64,000 bases of DNA from positions 37,661,936-37,725,935 of the forward strand of contig CAIIXF020000006.1 in the NCBI GenBank assembly GCA_903813345.2. The letters run 5' to 3'. The notes beneath the pieces are model-generated. The model made no database searches and was not told the origin of the DNA. It was given only the letters and a program-made list of their open reading frames with translations. Made by a program: the position numbers and the translations under genes. How positions within the stretch are numbered: position 1 is the first letter of the stretch; each line of letters begins with the position of its first letter. This DNA is from Owenia fusiformis. Its lineage: Eukaryota > Annelida > Polychaeta > Sabellida > Oweniidae. Positions 49,101-61,100 of the stretch are shown here, piece by piece.

Positions 49101-52100
49101 ATTAAATGAGAATTTAAAGAACCGGCGCGACCTGTCTATATTTGGCAAATTCGTCCAGTCTAAATGCGATCATAAAAAATTCACTTTTCGCAATGTTTTA
49201 GTTGGTCGTACCAATAATATTTATCAACGTTTAATTCGTCATAGTTTTATATAATTTTAGCCAAAATAAGCTCTCATGGGCGAAAATCTAATATCATGTT
49301 ATCATTTTTGAAATGCACTTTCGTTGAAATCCCCGTTATCTTGAGTCTCATGAAGTAGGAATATACGAGGGATCTTCAAATAGGTCATTGACGATTTACG
49401 GAAGACATTCTGAAAAGAGATTCGATATGATCATAACATCGATAAAATCGCATCCTCCAAGCGCAGGGCTCCAAAATCCAGAATGTATCCCCCCTCTCTT
49501 CCAAAGAAGTTTCTGGACATCTGGTTAATGATAACATCAATGCACTTTACAGGTAGTTGTGCCTCCAACAAAGGAAGTAGAATGTATGGTGGAGACATGC
49601 GTTACGGTAAGTAAACAAAGTTTACAAACCACTTTTATACAATAGAGACATACACTCATAAGTGACAGCATTTAACTTATGCTTATTACGCGTATAGCCA
49701 TGTTGTTGAATAAGTGAATTGACGTTAAACAAAAATTACGAATAATATGAACATTAACACATGGATCGATTCCAGTGCTTTTTCCAACAAAATTGAATTT
49801 ATGGTTTAATAAATTCCTTGTTGGTAAGATGGATTGAATAGTTATATAACTTCTTGCCAAGTATCACTATGATTACCTATCAATATAACTATGTCTAAAG
49901 AAGATGAGGATTTACTCATTCATGGACCTTTTATAAACGATGGCTCCTTCTAAATTGTAATATTCATTATATACAGGTTTTTAATGCTCATTGTAAAGGT
50001 GTTTAATATCCTTGTGAAAGTATTCCATGATCAGTGTTTATTGTGCATATGTTTTAATTTTCATTGTGTAAATATTTCAATGTTTATTGTGTAGGCATTT
50101 AAGGCTGCGTTTTTGAACTGCCAAATATAGTTCAGAGAAAAAATTGTTTTGTATATCTATAATAAAACATCGATATCAATAATAAAACTGTAAATTTGAA
50201 ACGTTGAATTACACAACAAATAAATATTGGAAATACATAGTCGCTTTATTTATAGGTGAAAGAATCGGCCGAGGGCGATGATAAAGAGGAAAATGCTCTT
50301 GGAAGTACGTTTGTTTCCTCATTGTATTTCTATCCTAAAACAAATTGCACGTGCATCTTAATCTGCAAAGCTTCAATACTATTAATATGTACATACTTAT
50401 GCATATGTAAATATACTTCCTTCTGAGTTCGGCAACCGGAAGTCAAATTTCGGACCACGTGTCAAGGTGTCGCTATGGCAATCCTTCGAAAACTGAAATT
50501 TCAGTGATACCTTTAAGCTTGTTAATGTTTTGGATCGTGTCAAGAAAGAGAGCCAAATCCGGCCAAAACCTATTATTTAAATTGATAATTTCTATTCATT
50601 AGATCCGGATGAGATAGGTGTTGACATCGTGAAGCCTCAAAATACAGTTGACAATAGAACAAAGGATGCGACTAATGTAAGCCAATTTCATTTTTATATT
50701 TCTAGGATTCCTTGTAAGTGTTTGACCGACGTAAACGGTGACTTACTCTTATCAATCTTCCCCCTTTTATCTACGCAATCACAAAGTAAATGTGACCAAA
50801 AGTATCCTACTTTAAAGAAAGAGTATAATTTTTTCAAACATGATGTTTAAATCCAAAAAATTGTGACACCTTTTCATCTTCGTCCCCTCAGTTCCAATAA
50901 CGAGTGCGCTTATTGTCAAGTTATCTTACTCGTAACTGATGATTTGTAAAATGTCTTTCCTAGTTTCGCAATGCTGTGAATTTAGAATCTAGCCTCAGTG
51001 AGTGGATCGGACTTTGGTACCACAGCAAAAATACAGAACCACATGGTACTGTGTATTACGAATGGGACAAATCAATCAGTAAGTATCATAGTATTAGTAA
51101 GTACTGTTAATGGTGTTAGAGGCTGAACAAGGTTTTTGGTTCTTTGCCATGCCGCTCTTAAGATGCATGTCAATGTTATGAACATTTGCATCTGCGTAAG
51201 CAGTCGAACTACCTTTTTTAACGTACAATGAATATCATAGCTAGTTGCTGATATTTTAAATACCAGACAAACAAAACTGGATATCTTGTGCCGTTATATA
51301 TCTATGCAGACCCTCAGTCACATTTTCTCGTCGGCGAGCGTACGGAAACCCTAGCTTCACAAAATTGATTGAAAATCTACATCGTACTCGCTTATTCCTT
51401 TATTTTATGCTGCATATTTCTCTTGATTTGGGGGCCTATGGCCGCCGTACGGTTGCCGTCGATCAAATATGAATGAGGCATTTACGGCTAATGTCCATTT
51501 CAACTATTCCGTTCAGGATCACCTCATTATACCGACGCGTATTATACTGAAACCCATTATACCGACGCGCATTATACCGAAACCCATCATACCGACGCGC
51601 ATTGTGCCGAAAACCAACATAGGCCTACCGATGCGCGTTGTTCCGAAATCCGTGCCAGTGGGACGGCACATTGCCTTAACCTTTCAGTTTTGTGACATGC
51701 ACTTCTGCGTGGGACTATATCTTTACATCGGGAAGTTTTTGTCAGCGTAGACATAAAAAATTGCGGCCCTCATATTCGCGCGTTTTTCAATATTTTCATT
51801 TGAAACTCGCAAGAACGGTGCTTTGAATCTAGCTCTAAACTCTTTCAAAACGTCATGTAGACACATGATTATATATATGTATGATAGTGCACAGTAACAT
51901 TATATAGGCATAGAATAATAAAAGTGGGGCCTGAAAAGTCAAATATGGTGCTATGTTGAAAAGCCAAGAGAAATTCTACTGTATCAGCATATAAAATAGA
52001 TAATTTATATATACTTTATCATACATCTTGGTTCAAATTATACATGCTTTTTTCATTGGACAGACAAGTCTTGAGACTGGATTTTAATCTGTTTTTATAT

Positions 52101-55100
52101 ATTCATATTCAATTAAAAGTTTATCGCGCAAAGACATATTTTCAGATAAAACCTAGGGATTTAAAATCTTTGAACATCTTTACATCTCAGTTGCGGCCAG
52201 AAATTTTTTAACTGATGCAAGGCGTTTCGGATTGAGGGGTCGTCTCAACAAACTTAATTCCAGTTAATCTGTATTTCATTCTAGGATAAAGTCATAATTC
52301 TGTTATTTATGTTTCATTATGGTAAACACTGTACTTCATAAAATATATTTAACCGTGGTATATTCTGTATTGTATTCAATGAAGTAAACATTTATTTATA
52401 CTGTATTGTTTCATTGGTAGAAATAAATAATTGTACTATTAAATATAAAGTTTCACATTCTTATTGAACTTGATAATTACTGTATTATCGATCTTGTGCT
52501 GATGGGGCCAGAAAGAGAGAGCAAGATATGTTGTCATGGAGATAGTAAGAAACGCATTCATTTGTTTTACTTTAAATCTCTACAAATCCAAGTGTGATTT
52601 TTATCAACGTGTGCCCCAATGATCCCATTAATTCTGAAGTTATTTCATTTTCCAACCATTTCACAAACATTTCTTTTCATATAATACTTCTAAATTGGCA
52701 TCATTTCCATGTTTAAATTGCTTATATAGTTTTTGGCTACTGATATTATCTTTATCATCAGTTTTTATTCCACAAACGAAATATCAATTATTTTGCCCAA
52801 TATTTCAGTTTCATTATTTTGAAACATTGAATACATGTTTTAATTGGCAGTTTAAAATGGTGCTCATTAACTAAGTCCAATATTCAGCGTCCCTTTAATA
52901 TATATTTAGGGGCAAATCAATACTAGGCTTAGCAGGTCATCTGATTCTCAATTAGATTTTGATATTGCAGCTATGTGTGTTGTGTTTTCAAGTGTTATTT
53001 TATATATGTCCGACAAATCGAATTATGGTTTTGATACTATCTAGATGTATTTAATAGTATCTATATGTCTCGTTCATTCATTTGACCAATAAAAATCATA
53101 ACCGCCCGAAAGTAATATGAATAAAGTATGTACATAAATGAATTAAAACGTCAAATTAAGAAGCAAAAGTCTTTTCTGGGTCACTGCGAATGGCATGATT
53201 TCCTCGAGTCTCTTCAGTTGCAAGGCAACCATACTGGGACCGATTCGCGTCGTTCCACTACTGCCCTTGGTGGGGGCCCGCTACCATACTATATGACTCC
53301 CGGAGTTTACTAAAGCACGTTAGTGGAGGAACCAACCACAGTCTCACAATCTGTCTCCGGCAAGAGCGGCCAGAGAACCAACCCATGCCAAGGGCCGGTA
53401 AACGGTTGGACCTTCGGACCGGGTGTCCGTAGTGACAATGATCAACAACTCCGTACCTGGGGCTCGAACGCGGGACCTCCGTATCCCACGACGTTCAACC
53501 GCAAAGTAGCCTCAGTCTACGCCACTAGGCTACCCTGCTTAGGTGTCTAAACTGCTAAAAAATAATGTAGTTGTTACAATGATTTGCATGGATAAACATG
53601 ATATTACATTTCTTAATTGATTAATCTGATTTAGTTGGAATCGAAGTTCGACAAACGATCAAGGCAATGCAATCAACAACTCTTGCAAATGTGAACGGGA
53701 GTCGTAAAGACAGAAAGTAAAAGAATCGTGATCAATGTAAAGTATAATATTTAAGACACATCTTTGAATATCGGGTAGGAGAAACATTCCAAAATGAAGG
53801 AGAATCATTTAGAACATTTGATTTGTTGCCAATATATCAATTGCGTCTCAAATGAATGGAATACAAGGTATCGCGGGCCACTAAAGCCGATGAGTGAAAA
53901 CAATTGTCACTGACGCATCTAGATCGCTCAATATATTTCGACGCTTGAAATAATCTGATTACGCTTATTAATAATTACGCGTGGCTAGCTATTAAACACA
54001 AGTGTTGTGTAGAACAAAAACAAGAAAACTGAACGACCTATTAAGGAAAGTATTTCCGCATGTTCAAAAACACAAAATTTATATTTTAGGCTATCCATAT
54101 TTTGTCAGATATCTCCTCTTCATATAACAGGGAAAACATGTAATCATGTAATCATGTTTCCGAAAAGAATTTACACTCGCTACTCAAATTGAGGCACGGA
54201 CACAAGTACAGAGAATAGCCTAGTGAAGGCATCTAACTAATAGTGGCTTTTCCATATAGCTTTGAAATCTCGTTAAGGTCTCATTTTAATGAGATTTTGG
54301 GAGATCTGCATTTTTAACCACTAAAGAATAACATTTTCTTCTATTTGAATTCTGTGTGTAATTTTCTATCAAAACAACTTAGTTTTTGCACTGTTATTTA
54401 CCTTTATTCAAATTCTAGAGATTTTCAAGTTTTCTAAAAATGGTCGGGCTAAATCCCCATTGACAAAGTAACATACATTGGTAATATAACAGGCTTTCGT
54501 CAATGTAACAAAAGCGAGGCGCACAGTATATGAATTACACCTTCATTTACAAAACAAATTCCAAATCGAAGAAACTTATTAAAACTAGGCTATATTTTCT
54601 AGCTTTGGGCCAAATTATAATCTGCAACTTGACTTATTAATAGGTTTAAATCGAGAGAGCAAAAAATTCGTAACCAGGAAGTCCATCCATTTTGTTACAT
54701 TGACGTTCCGTCAAAGTAACTAGTTGTGGAACAGTGATTATGGCATTCGGTATTACGCCTTTCGGTACAATGCGCGTCGGTATAATGGGTTTCGGTATAA
54801 TGCGCGGACCCCTTCTGTTCTCTATTTAAATATATTATTTTAGCCGAAGAGCTCAAAGCTGTTATTCTTAGTGCATTGGAAAAAATCCAATTAAAATCAG
54901 GCGGACCATCGGCTAAATGTATCAAGTTTGTTCCAAACAATGGGTATTAACGGCTAATGCCCATTTTAACTATTCTGTTCTCTCATAGTTTTTAAATATA
55001 TTATTTTAGCCGAAGAGCGCAAAGCTGTTATTCTTAGTGCAATGGAAAACATCCAATTAAAATCAGGCGGACCATCGGCTAAATGTATCAAGTTCGTTCC

Positions 55101-58100
55101 AAACAATGGGCAATCCAGAAGTCATCTGACAATAAAAAGTACGAATGGAAGGTGAGTAAGACGAACCCTGCTGATCAAGAGGAGGGTAATCCCCAGAGCT
55201 TAGACATGGTAAACGAATAACTTCTCTTGCTTAACCTTCGTTTGTCAGAGGTTTCACCAGTTAGTTTCCAAACCCATCAATTTTTTATTGATTTCTATTA
55301 CAGAATAAATAAACAAATAATAAAACCATTATTTTTTGCATTGTTCAGGTGCCAAAGCGGAACAGTCGGGAAAGACAAGGAAAGTGATGCATACAACTAC
55401 CTAGAGCTGGGATCAAACTGTCCATATGGCACGATAATGCACGAGTTTTTTCATTCATTGGGTTTCTACCACGAACATACCCGCGTAGACCGTGATTCTT
55501 TCATCAAAATAAACTACAATAACATTTTCAATGATCCCAGCGTCGTTAGTCAATTCGACAAACCATCCGGGGAATATTTCAACGACCAAGTAAATCTAGC
55601 ACCGTACGACTTTGATAGCATCATGCATTACAGCCAGTATACTTTCTCGAAAGACGCTGGGGCTGGTTTGAAAACTATTGATCTTGCCCCGGGAGTAACT
55701 ACAGATTATAATATAGGCCAACGAGAGCATCTTTCGGCTTTAGATGTTAAGGAACTGCAAATGTTATATGACTGCCCCCAAGAAACATACGGAGGTTTGT
55801 TAATACTCACCTCATTTTATGTTACATCACGTTCATATAGATCCTGTATTTTTACTCATCTTCATAATTTCTACAGAGATCCCGTATTTTACAATCAATG
55901 GATTTGAAGTCCCTTTCAAAACCCCTCGTGGAAGCTGAGCATTTAGGTATTAAGTCAAGGGCAAAAAAGAGTTATCCAATTCAATAATTCGGTCCTCTGA
56001 ACTTATTATTTCAAGAAATTAAGATATAATACTTAACAAGGTTCGTTGTGATTTGATTTTTAAATCACATCTATACGCTCACAATTTTACAAACATTACT
56101 TCATATACGAAACAACATTTCATGTTTCTTTTCCTGTATACTTCGTGTTCCATTCTTAGATCGATCTAAATCTGATGGGATTGTGTTCCTCTATTAAATA
56201 GGTAATTAGGAAACTATGATTTTTATAAAGTCGTTTTAATATAAACCGGTGTAAAAGGGTAGGTGGTCCTATCAAATTTTGGTCGTACTCTCAATTGATT
56301 TATATCTGGAGACCTAATTACAATTATTTTCCTTATTATTTATACACAGTCGGGGCCAGTAAGGGCCGTAAGGAAATGAGACCATAATCCTATACCCGTG
56401 CTTCTCAGGGGAACGTCCAGTTGTCAATCTTTTTGTGGTAAAATGATCACTTACTATGATTATCATCCTTGGACCAAGTGTATATCACTTCTTTGCATGA
56501 TTTGAAGAAACGAAGTCTTCGAATGGAGAATGGTGAACAATACAAACATATACATATGCAACATAAAGGAGGGCGAGTTGTTTGTAGAATGAATCGGGGG
56601 ATTTTTTTCATGAATTTCGCTTATGTTTTTCATCCAAAAAACATCAATACACTTTAAAACATTTTGTTTACTTTAAGATTACACCATGTAATCCAAAAAT
56701 ATATTTCTCATTTTCAAAGATAATCCATGGATTAACACCCAGGTATTTTTATTTTTCAATCTTCAGAGGGCTGGGAATCAATGATGCTCAACGCTTTTGA
56801 ATACGATAAATGCTGTTTTAAATAGGTTTTACGTATGCTAATAATTTCTCAAATTATGTAAGCTGAATGCATTCCTTAATCCCTAGAATGCCTATCATAA
56901 TAACATTCTTTTGTCTTGGCCACTTAATATGTTTTGTTGCTGTCTGATCATCAAATCAAATTGTTGTTATTTAAAGATGTCAGTCAAATCTGGTGAAACA
57001 GCACAACATTTACCTAAATAGCACGAGTACATATTATGTAACTCATTCATAATATTTCATGCATCAGGTATTAAGGCTTAGTGGATTAACTTTTACACAT
57101 AAACTGAACTGACAGATGTGTACGCTTACATGTACAACTTCCAGGATTGTAAGAATTCAAAACTTGTTGATAGCCATATTTTCCTGAATGTGACATCGAG
57201 ATATTATGGCATTTATTAGTGGTAAAACATGAAAAAAAAGCATTTTCATTTAAAATTAGCATATGATTTGAATTGATGCCAAGAAATGTATTAGTTAACT
57301 GTATCCGTTTTACATCCATTGCAGTTGGCTACATTATAAGACAAGGCGTTCACATGCTAATGTCAACACCTGCCATTTGTTACAGACACCAACTGCCAAA
57401 CACCAACTGCCAAATGATAAACACCAACCACTGAACACCGTCCACAAAAAAAGTTTGAGACCATAACAATATGTCACCACTTGTGGTGGTGACATAAAAA
57501 TGATCATGGAAAATTGTATTTTTTTTAAAAGTAGGAACTTCTGAGGTTATTAGAAAATTGGAAGACAAGGAAGGATTCTGGGAAGGATATTAGGGTTATA
57601 AATTGCAATGAAACTAAAACAAAACATTCTTTTTCTCAAATATCACAGTGTATGTTCAAATCACAAATACGATATCATACAATTACAATAAGGGTCTAGT
57701 GCACGTTCCATTATGATATCCCCATGAACAAAATGAATCATTTTTAGGTGTAACATAAAGAATACAATGTCACATAATACTGTGGAAAAGGTTGAGGTCA
57801 TTTAGTTCAGCAAGGGTGTATTGACTTGCCATTGAATTGCACACTACTATACCCCCATACTGTATCCTGTATTCCTTTAAAAGAAGTACAAGCTACAGGG
57901 AAGTTGCAAATGGAGGACGTTTGTTTATTTCCATAATTCTGAATGTATACTAGATTTTACACATATTCTAAGTGTTCTACTATACATTGTATAGATTCAT
58001 CGACCAGTTTGCAACGGATTATTACCAGAAAAGCCCAATGGACAAAGATAGAGAATATCCGCTCCATTTGCAACTTAACCGTACCCTGTATCATTTTTAA

Positions 58101-61100
58101 ATGTGGTCACGTGGTAGGGTAGTGTGGAATGGGCTCCATTGACTTAACATGTGGATATCATCAATTCCAATAGAGGCCATTGGTTTCTATTGATTTTCAC
58201 AAAAATACCTAAAATACGCTATTACCTGAATCGATTGCAAATTATATAATTTCACAGTATGACACAAATGGTATATCACATCAGATGTGCAAATATAAAG
58301 TTTGCAATCGATTCAGGTCATACTTCAAATTAAAAGATTATACATTTTTTCCATCATTTTTTCCTACAAAATGGCTATAGAAAAATGCTTCAAAAGCAAC
58401 TTTTATACTAATGAAATCCCATACAACTTTCTAAATCCAAAGATTATACTGTTATGTTTCATTAATTAATAACATATTTGGATAATATGTTGGGATGTGT
58501 AGGATACAAATGGATTTTGACAGACACAAAAAGACTTCTTGGTTTGGCATCTCTACCCCTGTACACTTTATGATTGAATATTGGCCCTAATAAGTGGCCC
58601 ATTCATCAATACAGTGCTGAATATAGGTCAACAAGATACTAGTGTACATATAAATGTAATAATACCTATAGCTAGGTCTGAATATTAAACTCCAGCCAAA
58701 TAGAGCCACCACAATATTTCAACCTTTGTAACCCTTGCAAAAAGATTTTCTTGCAATAAAAATGTGAAAATAGCTTAGGGTACTTGTAAGCCAATCTGAT
58801 TTTAAGGTAGACATGTCTCGATATTTTTCAATAATTTTCATGATTATAAATACCGATAATCAATGAAAGGGACAATATTTTCACATTTGTAATTGTATGT
58901 GCATGCATGGTCCATGTGTATGTTACCATAATTCTTTATATCCACTTAAAATGTCAAAAATATTGCCCAATTTATAATTATCAGATAATTTATTCATCAC
59001 CAAAATAAGTAAAAATTATCAACATGCAGAACTACCTTAAAGAGTTTAATCTCTCACTCAGTCACAATCATGTCAACCAAAACTGTACTCGTGTTACATA
59101 ATGTAGGATTATACAGCTTACCATACGTGTGCAATCTATATAGCATCCACACTGACATCTTTACAGAATCATATATAATTTTTGAATATAAACTAACTCA
59201 ACCCAATAAGGCGAGTATTAAAGAATTTACTTACCTGCCATCTAAAGATCTGCTTGGAACTACCATTGGATTACCATTGGAGAATATTCTAGGGATTATG
59301 AAATGCATTCAGCTTACATAATTTGAGAAATTATTGGCATACGTAAAACCTATTTAAAACAGCATTTATCATATTCAAAAGCGTTGAGCATCAATGATTC
59401 CCAGCCCTCTGAAGTTTGGAAAATAAAAATACCTGGGTGTTAATCCATGGATTATCTTTGAAAACGAGAAATATATTTTTGGATTACATGGTGTAATCTT
59501 AAAGTAAACAAAATGTTTTAAAGTGTATTGATGTTTTTTGGATGAAAAACATAAGCGAAATTCATGAAAAAAAATCCCCCGATTCATTCTACAAACAACT
59601 CGCCCTCCTTTGAATCATTTGAGTATTTAAAAATGCATGTTAAACGATCGTACATACAGCAATAAATGAATACATAAGGCATGTAGCCATTGATCTGCAT
59701 AAAAATTTAAAGAATGATATTTTATCCATTTCAGTTAGTAATGGTGGTGGTGCTGGAGACACAGGTTCAAGTAAGTGTCCGGGAAACATTTTATTTATTT
59801 ATTTATTTTAAATAAACATCAAATATTTTAAATACAATGTACAATGAAAACGAGATATACCTAGAGCACTTAATGCTTTAGAGCAAGTGTGACTGATGCT
59901 TTACTGTACAGGGCGTCCACAAAAAGGTATACCCAACTTCAAAGCTATAAGATACTATAATTCTGAGCAATTTTTTTTAAATACGAGGGTAGCATAGGTA
60001 AGATCCTTTGTTTGTCCTCCATCCAATAGAACCTAGAACATTATGTAACTGTCATGGATGACTGACCAATTATGACTTTTATCAAAGATGGTAAAATCAG
60101 CACTGTGCCAAGGGAGCATTCAAGTAGGAAATACAGAGTAAATGTTTTTTGTCTTCAAAACATTATTAATTTTCAAATTCAAACTTGTTTCATGTTCTTC
60201 ACACTTTTGCAAAATTGTCCATAACTTTTCGTTGGTACCTCCGTCTTGAGAAATTGTATCCGAAGAGCTTTTTGATCAGCAATAAAACTTTTACTTGATT
60301 GTCAATTGTATCCCCATGTAAAGTCATTTATTGAATCTAAACTAGTAGATTCATGTGGGACAGTATTTGTAGAATCAATTTCAAAAGTAAGAAAATGGGT
60401 TTTATAAACAGTACATTGGACTTGCTTCTTAAAACATTTTGTCGGCTCTACTGCTCGGGTGTCCGTTGAATCATTTTTTGCAGGCCTATTTTAGAGTAAG
60501 TTCAGAGTAAGTAAGCTTAGGTGTCAGTTGAACCAATTTTTGCAGGCCTATTTTTGATTAAGTTCAGAGTAAGTAAGCTCAGGGGTCAGTTGAAGCTTTT
60601 TTGCAGGCCTATTTTAGAGTAAGTTGAGCTTTTTGCCAAACCTTTTTTCATAAAAGAGATACTCACTCCCAAGTCAAGTTCAGTATGGAAGGCCTGTCTT
60701 CTAAGTTAATGTAGCAGAAAAAAGAATACTAAGCTAATTACACATCAATTGCCACACATGAAGGTAACTTGTCACAGTGCTAATTTTACAACCTCTCATA
60801 ATGGTCAAGATTGCTCAGTGATACATGACAGTTACGTATTGATCTTGGTACCATTTGGTGGAGAATAAATCAGACTTTTTACTGCTACCTTTGTATTTTA
60901 AGAAATCTGCTTAGGATTCTAGTAATTTGCCTTTGAAGTTGGGTATACCTTTTTGTGGACGCCCTGTATATTTACTGTAGATGCAGAATCAATGTGCTCA
61001 TTTGAGACTACGGATTCAAATTGTGGATTTAAAAACTCGGACTCGTCTGTGTGGAAGATCGTCGCTGCATCAACAGTTGGCTCTAACTATAATGATGCTA

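Larger units (their letters stand above)
51515..54812. mobile_element. 3.3-kb element with subterminal 30-bp repeats, in intron 5 of astacin gene 2
   Basis: The left end has 3.5 tandem units of about 30 bp of the type CATTATACCGACGCG plus an ATTATACCGAAACC half. The right end (54735-54808) carries the same words inverted (CGGTATAATGGGTTTCGG). The flanks are TTCCGTTC (51507-51514) and TTCTGTTC (54813-54820), an 8-bp target duplication with one mismatch. The undisturbed second copy of this intron segment (54951-54985) shows the empty site TTCTGTTC. The interior holds a SINE and other repeats but no transposase. Confidence 0.8.
56565..59611. mobile_element. 3.0-kb element with ~310-bp TIRs, in intron 7 of astacin gene 2
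   Basis: Inverted ends start AAAGGAGGGCGAGTTGTTTG and stay similar for about 310 bp (56565-56880 and 59300-59611), including GGATTACATGGTGTAATC and CCATGGATTA segments. No target duplication was recognised and the interior has no transposase. It contains a diverged piece of the 4.8-kb inverted-repeat family and an 18-bp palindromic pair. Confidence 0.85.

Noticed and set aside
49364-49400. TACGAGGGATCTTCAAATAG as a mariner end
   Set aside because: It looks like one end of a mariner-type element, but no matching inverted end was found nearby.
51526-51660. CRISPR-like regular repeats
   Set aside because: Units of ~30 bp are directly adjacent with no unique spacers, at the end of a transposon in an animal gene.
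53461-53535. A tRNA gene
   Set aside because: Box A and B fit, but no full acceptor stem or cloverleaf can be drawn and a longer body follows; a SINE explains it better.
54844-54945. An alternative exon 6 of astacin gene 2
   Set aside because: The copy lacks the second part of the exon and its donor, and the frame runs into TAA.
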